Shown: positions 11,712 through 21,830, counted from the first letter of the stretch. The stretch: DNA of 53,325 nt from Paulinella micropora (GCA_009731375.1 BJOX01000172.1:61394-114718), one strand, 5' to 3'. Translations and numbers: made by a program. The notes: a model not told the origin generated them from the sequence alone.

Positions 11712-12459
11712 GCCCCTAGGAACCAAAAGGGGAGCAGTCCACAACAGAGAGAGCCCCCCCCTCAGAAACGACCTTGAACATCGAAGCATCGCAACCGCAG
11801 GCTTCAGCCATTGAAACAACAGAAACAAGGGAAATTGCCCCAGCTGATCCGAAGTTGGACGCGGAAGCGGCAGCGGCCAAGGCGGAGGCAGAGGCGAGGG
11901 AATACGATGGGGAGGTTGAGGAACGGGTGAAGATGGTTGGGGAGGAGAGAGGTGAGGAAGTAGCAGGGCAAGGCGACGGAGGTGGATTGGCAGAGGCTGA
12001 GCTGGAGGAAGGAGTCGAGGTGTTGGCTGAGGAGAGAGACGGCGCGCAGGGAGCTGGCTTGGGAGAAGAGGAAAGAAATGGCGGAGTGGTGGACGGGGAG
12101 GTAGAGTCGAGACAAGAAGAGGAAGGAGGTGGTGGTGGTGGTGGAGGAGGAGGAGGAGGAGAAACCGGCGTGGATGGAATCGCTGAGGGAGAGGTAGAGA
12201 TGGCGGTAGAGGGAGGAGGAGGAGGCGGACAAGGCGGTGAGGAGGCTGGGGAGCAGGAGGAGGGAGAGGAGGAGGACGACGAGGAGCAGGCTGAACTGGC
12301 CGTGGAGGAAGAGAAGGCAGAGGAAGAGATAGACGAGGTTGCATCGGAGGAGGCCATCAAGGTCTGTTTCTTTCTTTCTTTCCTTTCTTTCTTTTCTTTC
12401 TTTCTTTTCTTTTCTTTTCTTTTCTTTCTTTCTTTCTTTTCTTTCTTTATCTATCTATC

Positions 12460-12499
<40 letters not shown>

Positions 12500-13373
12500 C
12501 CTACCTACCTACCTACCTATCTATCTATCTATCTACCTATCTACCTATCTATCTATCTATCTATCTCTCTCTCTCTCTCTCTCTCCTCTCTCTCCCTCTC
12601 TTTCCTCCATTTTTAATTCTTATCGGTTCCACAGGAACTCCTAAAGCAGGCCCCTCTCTCCCTCTCTTTCCTCCATTTTTATCCTTATCGGTTCCACAGG
12701 AACTCCTAAAGCAGGCTGAGAAGGCGTACGACGACCACGACGTGGACAAGGCGCGAGACCTCTACAGCCAAGCGGTTAACACTCTACCTCCTCCTTCCTC
12801 CTCCCCCTCCTTCCTCCTCCCCCTCCTTCCTCCTCCCCCTCCTCCCCCTCCTTCCTCCTCCCCCTCCTCCCCCTCCTTCCTCTCGCTCCCTCCTCTCCTC
12901 TCCCTCCTCTCCTCTCCTCTCCCTCCTCTCCTCTCCTCTCCCTCCTCTCCTCTCCCTCCTCTCCTCTNNNNNNNNNNTATGTATCTATGTATCTATGCAT
13001 GCATGTATGCATGTATCTATGTATCTATGTATGTATCTATGTATGTGTGTATGTATGTATGTATGTTTGTATGTATGTATGTATATATGTATGTATGTAT
13101 GTATGTATCCGTGTCAGGCCAAACTAGTATGTATGTATGTATTTATGTATCTATGTTTTTATGTCTCTATGTATCTATGTATGTATGTATGTAGGCGAAA
13201 CTGGGCAGCTCTGACGCGCTGTACGAGATGGGGTATACTCATATGTATGTATGTATGTATGTATATATGTATGTATGTATGTTATGTATGTATGTTATGT
13301 ATGTATGTATGTTATGTATGTATGTATGTATGTATGTATCCACCTCCTACTTGTATACCCAACACATGTATCA

Positions 13374-13406
<33 letters not shown>

Positions 13407-14046
13407 GCACCTACCTACAAACATATCTATCTATGTTTAATACGTCTGCCTATCTACCTCCGTAGATAAAATTTATCGGTCATCTCCACAAAATGTGGTC
13501 AGGTTACCGATAAAACTACATATGCGGCGCGCCAAATTTGACGTGTTTTGCGGGCTCGCCGGCCCGGCTCCGGCTCGCCCGCAAAACACGTCAAATTTGT
13601 GGCTAGCCGCATAATGTACTATTATGCATTTATGTAGATAAAAATTTAATGCATGTATAGATAAAATTTATGTATGTACTTTTGGCAGGGACATAACACT
13701 ACAACACGACCCATGGACCGAATTCAACATACACCAGGTTAACTTACCTTACCTACCTACCTACCTACCTACCTACCTACCTACCTACCTACCTACCTAC
13801 CTACCTTCCTACCTACCTACCTTCCTACCTTCCTGCCTATGTATTTATCTATCTATCTACACTACAACACGACCCATGGATCGAATTCAACATACACCAG
13901 GTTAACTTACCTTACCTACCTACCTACCTACCTACCTACCTACCTATTCCTAGTCCTATTCCTATTCCCATTCCCATTCCTAATCCTAATCCTAATCCTA
14001 ATCCTAATCTAAATCTACCTACCTACCTACCTACCTACCTACCTAC

Positions 14047-14115
<69 letters not shown>

Positions 14116-14185
14116 AGGCTATCTCTTACTTCAACGCGTCGGCTGATAAAGGCAACGAAGACGCGCAACTTATGCTTGGAATCCT
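11228..14185 (+). CDS. Sel1/TPR-repeat protein with acidic N-terminus (SEL1L/Hrd3-like), partial
   Basis: Phase-consistent exons are 11228-11517, 11720-12361, 12700-12774, 13195-13244, 13689-13737 and 14118-14185. The first two encode an acidic, low-complexity region, including three copies of T-E-K-E-D-T-S-Q-A-M-V and a Glu/Gly-rich stretch with poly-Gly. The rest joins into a Sel1-type helix-pair array: EKAYDDHDVDKARDLYSQA, then AKLGSSDALYEMGYTHM, then LQHDPWTEFNIHQ, then AISYFNASADKGNEDAQLML. Alternating A-x2-G-(N/S)-x-(D/E)-A and L-G-I-L-Y match Sel1 repeats, which mediate protein-protein contacts. An ER-associated degradation adaptor role is an inference from resemblance to SEL1L/Hrd3. 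The gene is incomplete: the next exon after 14185 is not found, and the microsatellite there changes strand polarity. Confidence 0.75.
11279..11367 (+). repeat. In-frame 36-base repeat, about 2.5 copies
   Basis: GAGAAAGAAGACACATCACA and the following 16 bases repeat exactly in the first acidic exon of the Sel1 gene, encoding T-E-K-E-D-T-S-Q-A-M-V units. The copies are identical at base level, so this is a recent expansion. Confidence 0.9.
11598..11710 (+). repeat. (TATC)n microsatellite in Sel1-gene intron 1
   Basis: A (CTAT)n tract ends just before the CCCCTAG acceptor at 11719. Pyrimidine-rich on the sense strand. Confidence 0.9.
12362..12699 (+). repeat. Intron 2 of Sel1 gene: (CTTT)n, (CTAT)n, (CT)n and a duplicated acceptor
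   Basis: The tail of the intron is duplicated. TTATCGGTTCCACAG plus GAACTCCTAAAGCAG occurs at 12620-12649 and again at 12685-12714. Only the second copy continues into the exon; the first returns to (CT)n. Confidence 0.85.
12775..13194 (+). repeat. Intron 3 of Sel1 gene: C/T-rich tract, 10-N gap, (ATGT)n
   Basis: (CTC)n-like sequence to 12967, a gap at 12968-12977, then (GTAT)n up to the TAG acceptor at 13194. No gene was seen inside. Confidence 0.85.
13472..13621 (+). mobile_element. 150-base double-hairpin element, copy 1
   Basis: The element has two consecutive inverted repeats. The first is TTTATCGGT ... ACCGATAAA with an inner CCACA/TGTGG. The second is AAATTTGACGTGTTTTGCGG, a G/C-rich loop, and its complement. 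Short GCGGC and GCCGC flanks pair around the second stem. It matches the reverse complement of 31113-31261 nearly base for base. It sits inside intron 4 of the Sel1 gene. It is a MITE or other structured dispersed repeat; there is no ORF. Confidence 0.8.
13738..14117 (+). repeat. Intron 5 of Sel1 gene: (CTAC)n/(CTAT)n with a second copy of the previous exon
   Basis: At 13859-13905 the sequence repeats the end of exon 13689-13737 and its donor (CACTACAACACGACCCATGG and on, one substitution), but without an acceptor in front. (CCTAAT)n and (CTAC)n/(CTAT)n fill the rest, and (CTAT)n runs directly into the CAG acceptor at 14117. Confidence 0.85.
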
Positions 14186-14192
14186 GTACTCA

Positions 14193-14195
<3 letters not shown>

Positions 14196-14226
<31 letters not shown>

Positions 14227-14245
14227 ACCTATCTATCTATCTATC

Positions 14246-14313
<68 letters not shown>
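14196..14313. repeat. Microsatellite that flips from (CTAT)n to (GATA)n
   Basis: (CT)n and (TATC)n change abruptly to (GATA)n at about 14247. To the left the gene reads on +; to the right the SAM exon reads on -. This is a possible breakpoint or assembly join. Confidence 0.8.
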
Positions 14314-14318
14314 GCGAC

Positions 14319-14407
14319 CGGCAGTTCTGCAGTGTTTCCTCGCTGATCTTGTACGGGTGTAGCTTCAGTTCCCGCAGCCACTGCAGCACGTCGTCGTTGC
14401 TCCAGTC
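14319..14407 (-). CDS. SAM-like domain exon
   Basis: Read on the minus strand after a TAG acceptor at 14408, the exon gives DWSNDDVLQWLRELKLHPYK followed by I-S-E-E-T-L-Q-N-C. W-S-x-(D/E)-D-V-x-x-W-L is the start of a sterile alpha motif (SAM), a protein-protein or RNA-binding helical domain. A possible donor GTCGCT lies at 14318. The remainder of the gene is not identified; the (GATA)n flip just downstream may have separated it from its next exon. It is unlikely to belong to the LRR gene to its right, which reads on +. Confidence 0.6.
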
Positions 14408-14742
14408 CTACAGCAGCACAGGCAGGCAGGCACCATCATCACTATTGCTTCAGTTCCCGCAGCCACTGCAGCACGTCGTCGTTGCTCCAGTCCTGCATCA
14501 GCACAGGCAGGCAGGCACCATCATTACCATTGCTTCAGCTCCCGCAGCCACTGCAGCACGTCGTCGTTGCTCCAGTCCTGCAGCAGCACAGGCAGGCAGG
14601 CACCATCATCACTATTGCTTCAGTTCCCGCAGCCACTGCACGTCGTTGCTCCAGTCCTGCAGCAGCACAGACAGGCAGGCACCATCATTACTATTGCTTC
14701 AGTTCCCGCAGCCACTGCAGCACGTCGTCGTTGCTCCAGTCC
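14362..14742 (-). repeat. 85-base minisatellite, five copies, containing exon start and acceptor
   Basis: Copies start at 14362, 14447, 14532, 14617 and 14696; the fourth lacks 6 bases, and the last is cut by (AT)n. Each unit holds the intron tail CTGTGCTGCTG(C/T)AG and the first 15 codons of the SAM exon (DWSNDDVLQWLRELK). Only the copy at 14362 continues into the full exon. Confidence 0.9.
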
Positions 14743-14851
14743 ATATATATATATATATATATATAATATTATATATATATATGGTATGTATGTATGTATG
14801 TATGTATGTATTTATTTATATGGATGAACATGCCCACTTATTTATAGGGTT

Positions 14852-16440
14852 GAGTAGTGCAGCGAAGGTCAGGAAGGCGCAGGGTGAGGCGGAAGCGTGG
14901 CAGGCAGCGGAGGAGCAGGAGAAGGGTGAGTTCCGGCAGCAGCTCTCTAGCAGGCTGCAGGAGCTAGGCGGATTCCTTGCGCCAAGAGCTGCAGACCATC
15001 CGAGCGCTGCTGGGGCAGGACCAGCAAGCAGACCTCGACCAGCTGCAGGCTCAGCTGGCTGCGGGCAGCTCGCGCAAGGAGGTCGGCGAGCAGGCGGATG
15101 TGTGGAGGCGACGGTCCATCGCGCGCAGGTCGCTCAACCCGGCCACTCCGCCACGCAGGTCCTGGAGGTAGTGACCGGCGCAGTCAGGAGCTTGCAGCAG
15201 CTGTCCACGGAGGTCCACGCCCAGCGCACTGAACTGGCTGCCAGCCACCTGCGGCTGGAAACCGACTCGCTCACCAAGCAAGAGTTCAAGCGCATATGGA
15301 ACCAGCCGCAAATGCAAGAGTTCTATTACACCCTGTATACGGAACTGAACTACAAGGTGTAATAGAACTGAACCAGCTCTTTGTGGGCGCGGTGGCGGCG
15401 GCGTCGGGGCTCATGACGCTGGACTTGGGCAGCGCCCTCGAAAACAACGAGCACGATGTTGTTACTTCTTAAACCAAGCGTTTGTAGCGTCTTGTTTACC
15501 TATATCCACATATGTTCCTATTCGACTTGCTATTACGCGCGATAGCAGCACATGTATCAATATATTGGGCTTCATAGGTAAACCAAACCCTGAGGAAGCT
15601 GGATCTAGGATACAATAGTATTGGTGGTGACGGTGCCCACGCAATCGGAGAAGCTCTTAAGGTACATGCAGTGCTTTTGCGATTTGCTTCGCTCCTTCTG
15701 GTCCGATGTCGTTGTTTTGCAACTCAAGATTGGTTAAGCTGGTGTTCACCTAACACATGATCATGATAAATATTCTGTTACCGCGCGCGGTAGCAACACA
15801 TGTATCAATATATTGGGTAAACCAAACCCTGAGGGAGCTGGATCTAGGATACAATAGTATTGGTGGTGACGGTGCCCACGCAATTAGAGAAGCTCTTAAG
15901 GTACCTGAAGTGCTTTTGCGATTTGCTTCGCTCCTTCTGATCCGATGTTGTTGTCTTCCATCACAAGAGACGTTAAGCTGGTGTTCACCTAACACATGTT
16001 CATGATAAATATTCTTCTACCGTACTATGCACGGGTAGCAATGTCCACTGTTTTACTCCATCTGAGCGAATGTTATAGCCACTCAATCCAAGCTCCAGCA
16101 GAGTTGCATTCGCCTATTACATACAGAAGAGTTCGCTTTACCATTGCTTCCGGGGCCCGGTTGCATGGCATCGCATGTGTGTTTTGTGCAGGTCAATAGC
16201 ACGTTGACTAGCCTGGACTTCGGCCACTACAACTAATAGGTAATGAAGGGAAACAGGCGATCGAAACGTTACTGCGCAGAAACAATGAATGGGCAAGGCT
16301 CCGTGAGCATGCTCGAAGTGTCATGCCGGAAATCTATGAAGCCTTGCAGCAGTTCGCTCCCGAGATATGCACCTGCATAGCTTACTACAGTGGGCCTGAC
16401 TGCTCAGTTGTGATTGCAGAGGAACTTGCGACTCTTTCTC
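14852..16440 (+). CDS. Coiled-coil plus leucine-rich-repeat protein, fragmented or decayed
   Basis: From about 14852 a coiled coil is encoded (AAEEQEKGEFRQQLSSRLQE). Coiled-coil coding moves to another frame near 14980 (RQELQTIRALLGQDQQADLD) and returns near 15175 (SLQQLSTEVHAQRTELAA), then Q-E-F-Y-Y-T-L-Y-T-E-L-N-Y-K, and after a 14-base hairpin L-F-V-G-A-V-A-A-A-S-G-L-M. LRR exons follow at 15578-15661 and 15817-15900 (each 28 codons, LRKLDLGYNSIGGDGAHAIG type). A last LRR starts at 16192 (V-N-S-T-L-T-S-L-D-F-G), hits TAA, and resumes in another frame as IGNEGKQAIETLLRRN and MPEIYEALQQFAPEICT. The repeats are of the ribonuclease-inhibitor/NLR type. The frame changes mean a pseudogene, sequence errors or unrecognised short introns. 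Confidence 0.55.
15460..16060 (+). repeat. Tandem duplication of an LRR exon with its intron (~239-base unit)
   Basis: The LRR exon at 15578-15661 and the one at 15817-15900 are near identical, as are their downstream introns (GTACATGC/GTACCTGA through CACCTAACACATG). The second copy lost CTTCATAG, and with it the acceptor AG, directly before its first codon. Confidence 0.9.
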
Positions 16441-16840
16441 TTCTCCCTCCCTTCTCTTCTTCTTCTTCTTCTTCTTCTTCTTCTTCTTCTTCTTCTTCTT
16501 CTTCTTCTTCTTCTTCTTCTTCTACTTCTTCTTCTTCTTCTTCTTCTCCTTCTTCTTCTTCGCGATTGTTCTTGTCATCTAGATCTTCTTTTCCTCCTCC
16601 TCTTCCTCCTCCTCCTCCTTCTTCTTCTTCTTCTCCTTCTTCTTCTTCTTCTTCTTCTTCTTCTTCTTCTTCGTCTTCTTCTTCTTCTTCTTCTTAGTCT
16701 TCTTCTTCTTCTCTTCTTCTTCGTCTTCTTCTTCGTCTTCTTCTTCGTCTTCTTCTTCTTCTTCTTCTTCTTCTTCTTCTTCTTCTTCTTCTTCTTCTTC
16801 TTCTTCTTCTTCTTCTTCTTCTTCTTCTTCTTCTTCCTTG
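16441..16840 (+). repeat. (CTT)n tract
   Basis: About 400 bases of near-pure CTT with a few interruptions. It follows the LRR protein's last recognisable residues in frame and would encode poly-Ser; translation into it is doubtful. Confidence 0.95.
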
Positions 16841-17721
16841 AGGAAAAGAAAGGCAGAACGAAGCAAAAATAGACACAAGAAAGTAAAGAAAGGAAAGAAA
16901 TGAAGGGAAAGGAAAATAACTTTCAAGGGGTCTCAATACAGGTACTTAGTCTATGATTTAAATATCATCAACTTACGAGCGGCGGCTGCAAAAGAACTAT
17001 TAAGCAGCAGCAGCAGCAGCAACCACAACCACAACAACAACAACAGCAGCAGCAGCAGATACGAAAGAGATCCGACAGGCGGATTATCCAAGAAACAGTT
17101 TCGTAATATTTCAACAGCTGACTGAGTAACTGTTGTTCAGTGGAAAAGGGAACTTATTTTTGGCTAAACTAATTGAAGTAAGTGGGGGTTTTTTACTGAT
17201 ATATCTGTTTCAGTGAAAGTTAACTATCATAATGACCCTTTATTAATATACCGTCACTCACTGTATGATATTAATACGAGTGGGAAGCGTAAGAGGAAAA
17301 ATCACTTAGATTATAATTCTGAAAAGAGAATTTCAAATCAAGTTCTTGTATTCATCAGCTTGAAGCAAGCGTTCAACAAGTTATTGAAAATCGTTCATTG
17401 GCCCGGGAAATGCACTAAAAATTTGTTAAATATTTTAAATTAAATTTTGACGTAACGTGTCGGACTATATACGAATCTGTTCTCGTGCCACGGTGGCAAC
17501 TCGGTACTTAGCATCAGAGTCCTTCACTCATTAATTAAATTAACATTTTTATTCTAGTATTGTAATATTAATATTATTCAGAGTCAGTATTAGTGAATAA
17601 TAACTTCAAGTTAATATTGGGTGACTCCAAGAGGGTGTCCCGTTATTGTTCAAGTTACCATGATTACTTAGTGGTTTTGTCGGTTATTATTTAAATTGCA
17701 AGCCTGGGTATTTTATAATGC
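16841..17721. other. AT-rich spacer, no gene seen
   Basis: Contains (CAG)n/(CAA)n at 17008-17060. An ORF at 17213-17443 (76 residues, Lys- and Asn-rich) has no recognisable domain. Confidence 0.4.
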
Positions 17722-18178
17722 AACCAACGATAGCTCGTAAAACTTTGAAGTCGGTAATACAACCAAACACAGTCCTCAAAAGATGAGAATGATGTCTCGT
17801 CACACCGTAGGCTTATATTAGCTCAGTGAAGCTAAAAAGGAAAACGGCAACAGACCAGGAATAAAATTGCATCAGGTCCAATCCGGACAAATAATACTGA
17901 AAAACAAGCTGGTGCACCTGTCACCAGGAAAAGGTACTTTTTACCGGCTATCCGGGGGGTGATGCCTACAGTACCCCCTCCAGATTTTATGACGGAAATA
18001 GCATTTTCGTCATACACCTTCTGATTTCTTTCTGCAAATAGTATGCGCTATGGAGTCATGCCACACAACGCATCGACCCACGGATAGACGCTAAAAGACG
18101 ATAAATATATCCTCATACGGCACGTCAAAGCGGATTCTCCAGCCATTCTTGTAGATTTTTGAACTCCTTCCCCTCAAT

Positions 18179-18213
<35 letters not shown>

Positions 18214-18778
18214 CTCGGCAGTATGTCAAGAACAAACGTACTATTAATAAAAAAATACAAGCAACGTGGTGCTGTAGTACGATTCCCCCTTTGATCTCCT
18301 TCTTCTTCTTATCATTATCATTATTATTATTATTATTCACAGGGAGATCGTAAGTACATTGTCTTTTTTAATGACATACCCTTGTATAAGGCGGATATCC
18401 TATGATATAGTATTAGGGGGCCAGTCCTAATAGCTATATCCGAAGTCGAGGTGTATGTACCCGACCCTGCGATATACCGACACAAGTAGAGATTGACAGT
18501 GCTCAGGTACGACAGTACTATATAATTATCGTAAAAAATAATTTAATGAAAGTTTCAGAGAACATTTCATTTTCGAGAACATCATCCCAGGACTTGAAGG
18601 GTCATACCCGGGAACACCATCGCTCAATACACTAGCGATCCCCGTATACGGTGTAGTATCATCGTCGATCGACCTTTCGCACTCGTATGTTGCGATCGAA
18701 TGCCAAGTTATATCACTGAGTCTTTTTAATATTCATATTGATAACTGATGATGCATGATCAAATCATGATACGCCGTG
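17722..18778 (-). repeat. ~1.05 kb dispersed repeat, right copy
   Basis: Reverse-complement partner of 513-1570. It carries the same short ORF (17832-18017) and a long poly-T at 18181-18213 where the other copy has few A. Sequence outside both ends is unrelated between copies on the 513/18778 side. Confidence 0.8.
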
Positions 18779-19382
18779 TTGTCTGTGGTCTCTACCACGG
18801 CTACACATGAAGAATTGCGGGTCTTGTTTGGGTGTCATGATCGCTCAGAGTATGAGTCAGTAAACCGTCGATCCCGCAAATGCAATGTTGAGCAATATGG
18901 TCAGAAACTTTTCTCAAAACACTCGGATCAAGCTACTGGTTTTCACTTTGTCCTACATCAAGAAAATTCACATCGACATAACTGTTTAATAAACTCAGTG
19001 GAAGCAAACAGTTTTGGTACTAAAAATCCTACGGATAAGTAGAACCACAGTTGTGTCCGGTGCTGGTCAATATTTTGCTTTCATGCGAGGCTGGTAATAA
19101 ACTTTCTTCACAGTCGATTGCAGCTCATGTCATAGGTCACGTTGTCGCGGTCAATTTTGGAAAAATAAATCCCACAAGCAGAAATTCTTGCAGAAAAATC
19201 ATTTCTACCTTGCACGAGCAAGTAAAATAAAAATAGGAAGCTTGGTTCTCTGCGGATGGACTGCTTCCTCAGTTACTGGTGATTTTGGGTTTGTTAACCC
19301 GGCTTAAGCCTGACTTAACAAATCCAAAGTCACAAGGCTCATCGCCTGGTTCCCTTGGTACTACCGCCTGGGACGATGCTCG
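18779..19382. other. Non-coding left flank of the duplicated block
   Basis: Contains early members of a short motif seen again further right: GGTACTAAAAATCCTACGG at 19016 and GGTTCTCTGCGGATG at 19244. A near-perfect 45-base palindrome lies at 19281-19326. No supported gene. Confidence 0.4.
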
Positions 19383-20348
19383 TTAGCAAGGCACATTCGC
19401 TCCGTAATAATTCAGACGCGCGTGAGCCTTGCTTTCGTAACCAATGATATCGGTTGCTACTGACGTTTGAATTGCCGATCTTTATATTAGTAAAGATCGG
19501 AAATTCAAAGTTTTCTGCTTTGCGACTTTTCCCTGGGGAAGTGCCACGTGAAGAACCCACAAGTACAGGTTCATAAATGAAATTGTATTTAAATGTCGCA
19601 GGCACGAGAATTCCATAAAGTACGAAGCTGGGTTCTCTGCGGATGAACTGTTTCTTGTGCATCGCTTGATGTTGTACTTCTAAGCTTGAATTGCAACATT
19701 TGTCGGTGCAGCAATCTTGGCAAAGCCCTGGGCGTGTAACCGTACTGCCTGGATTTCCCGATTATTAATGGTCATGAGATAACCACTCACGTGCGTTGTG
19801 ACCACGAACGTAGTTATTTCATGACCTCCCTTTCCTGCAGAATTTTTTTAATTTTTTTTCTCAAATGTTGTACCCACAAGTTCAATTCTTTTTGCTTTAA
19901 GTATTTCAACCTAGTATATAGGGAAAGAATGAAAGGCTACAAGAAGCTGGGTTCTCTGAGGATGAACTGCTCCTTGTTGTAATGTTTGTGTTTCTAAGTT
20001 GCGACCTCTGTAGGAACTTAGAAATACATATACTCTGCGCCTGATGACAACGTTACTAGCTTGGCTGGTTTCATTGATTAGCTTGATTTTGCTTATCAAT
20101 AAACTCCGCCAGACTCGCTGATGAGACTCTGGAGCGTCGATGACTACGCGCAACTGTTCAGCTTCTTGGAAGTGCTACTGTTCAGCTTCCCGAGAAGTTG
20201 CTGATTGCTGGTCCTCTCCGGACTAGGCTGTCTAATTAGACAGCCAAGTCTGAAGAAGACCACACTGACTTGTTGATCGGCGTAGATTACTCTTGCTGCG
20301 CAGTTTGTTTGAGCTGCCGATAGTTCTTCTGAAATCGGCAGCGCAAAC
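19281..20348. repeat. Array of palindromes and hairpins
   Basis: Inverted repeats occur at about 19281-19326 (TTTGG-TTTGTTAA), 19385-19432 (AGCAAGGC), 19476-19499 (CCGATCTTTA), 19768-19826 (GGTCATGA-ATAAC), 19992-20027 (TTTCTAAGTT), 20219-20251 (GGCTGTCTAATTAGACAGCC core) and 20303-20350 (TTTGTTTG and CTGCCGAT). They are spaced by GGTTCT(N)GGATGAACTG-like motifs at 19630 and 19951. Confidence 0.7.
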
Positions 20349-20909
20349 AAATGCGACCTAGTTGCTGGATTTTAGTCCTTGCATGAGCGCAAACTATAGC
20401 TCTGATGCTTGGGTTAAAAATCCTTAAATTAACAAGTGGGGTGTTAATGATCAGTTGATCGAAACAGGGCTAGGTTCTAAAAATCCTGAGGATAAGTGGA
20501 ACCAAAGTTCTGTTCCTACCTCACGACTATGCATACCAAGAGTTCAATACTTCATGATGCCTTTGTGTTGCATGTACAACCAAGAAGACCGGTCCTTTCG
20601 ACCGTTTTTTTCTTCCAAAAAATATATCTGTGTATATATCCAAAAAATACGGATTCCGCGTTACAAAATAGTGATTCCGCTGGCTTTCTCTTTCCTTACT
20701 GGGCAGGAAGCAGATCCCTTTCAGCTTATCGTTGAGGTGCAGGTATTGACACTCTCCTCCCCTTTTTACTCCTCCCTTTCTTGAAGTATAGGCATGGGGT
20801 GGACAAGGGTTTCTTCTTTAATTTTCTACTTTTGCAACATTAGCCTTTGCCTTCTTGCTAGCCTTCCTTTCTCTTTCCTTTTGCAGATCAATGTCCTTGG
20901 CCTTTCGCT

Positions 20910-21830
20910 TCAGCTCTTGCCACCGTGGGTGCACATCCCATGCTTGCTTTTCTTTTTCAAAGTCAGCTGCCAGTAGCCATTTGCACCTGAGTCCTTGTCC
21001 CTCATTTCCGGACCCATTATCGCATCTCGAATAATTTGCTCAAAGCTCAAGTCAGAGGGATGATGCCCCTTCTTGGACAACTGCTCTCTCACTCACTCGA
21101 ACTCAGCAATCTGTCCTTCGTACTGGGTAGAGGAGTTAAACTCCCATCGAGCCATCTTTCTCTGCTTCTCAAGCATATCACTGGAATTGCACTTCCCATA
21201 CCGGTCTTTGAGCCTCTTCCACATGGCATCAGGTTGTTGCCCAAAATCCGGCGTTCCGTCTTTGACTAGGTCCGTGACAAGTCTCTTCGCCTCTCCCTTG
21301 AGGTGCACGTAGATTAGCGTGAATAGCTCCACCCTCTTTTCTCTTACTGCCACTAACAAGCTTTCGTCATAGCTCATCACAAGTCGTCGCTCCTTTCGCT
21401 TCTCCTTGCTTTTCTTAGCTTTTGACTTCTTGTCTGTCGTTGCAGCTGTAGAGAGTCCTGCTGTCGGTCCTTTTGCCTCATCACTGCCACTCATTCCTGT
21501 TTTGCAAGATTCCTCTGATACTGACGATGCCTGAGAGGAAGTTGTCTTTGCTCTTGCTTTCCTTTCCTCCTCATACTTCCTTGAGGCAGACTCACGTCTA
21601 GCTGTGATTGAGCTCTCTTCCTCTCTTTCTTGTTCTTCCTCTTTTGCAGAGTCCCCTGTGTCGATACTACCACTCGACTCCTCCTCTGCATCGTCCAAAA
21701 CTGGCATACCAGTCTCCTCTTCTTCATGACTGACACTTCCTTGCAGTCCCAAAGCACTGTCCAGCACTCCATTTACATAGCTGCTGCTACTGCTGCTATT
21801 GCTGCTTTCTTCTTTGCATGCTTCTCCCAC
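20910..21830 (-). pseudogene. Retrotransposon gag-like ORF with an in-frame stop
   Basis: The ATG at 21830 opens 245 residues: an acidic Ser/Glu-rich N-terminus, a basic K-K-S-K-E-K-R-K segment, then a helical region (L-V-A-V-R-E-K-R-V-E-L-F, MWKRLKDRYGK, QRKMARWEF) resembling gag capsid domains of LTR elements. A TGA at 21093-21095 interrupts the frame, which continues for 60 more residues (REQLSKKGHHPSDL). Basic coding then continues in another frame near 20900. No reverse transcriptase, integrase or convincing LTR was recognised nearby. It may be a decayed element or depend on readthrough. The copy at 24450-25370 is the assembly duplicate. Confidence 0.55.

Noticed and set aside
13977-14012. 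Telomere-like (CCTAAT)n
   Set aside because: Only about five units, grading into CTAC/CTAT microsatellite in an intron, and not the usual telomere hexamer.
14362-14742. CRISPR-like regular repeats
   Set aside because: Units are contiguous 85-base tandem repeats without variable spacers and carry exon sequence.
17213-17443. 76-residue Lys/Asn-rich ORF
   Set aside because: AT-rich region, no domain, no start context or neighbouring exon signals.
513-18778. A giant Polinton/Maverick-like element bounded by the 1.05 kb inverted repeats
   Set aside because: No polymerase, integrase, protease or capsid gene lies between; the contents are ordinary intron-containing genes.
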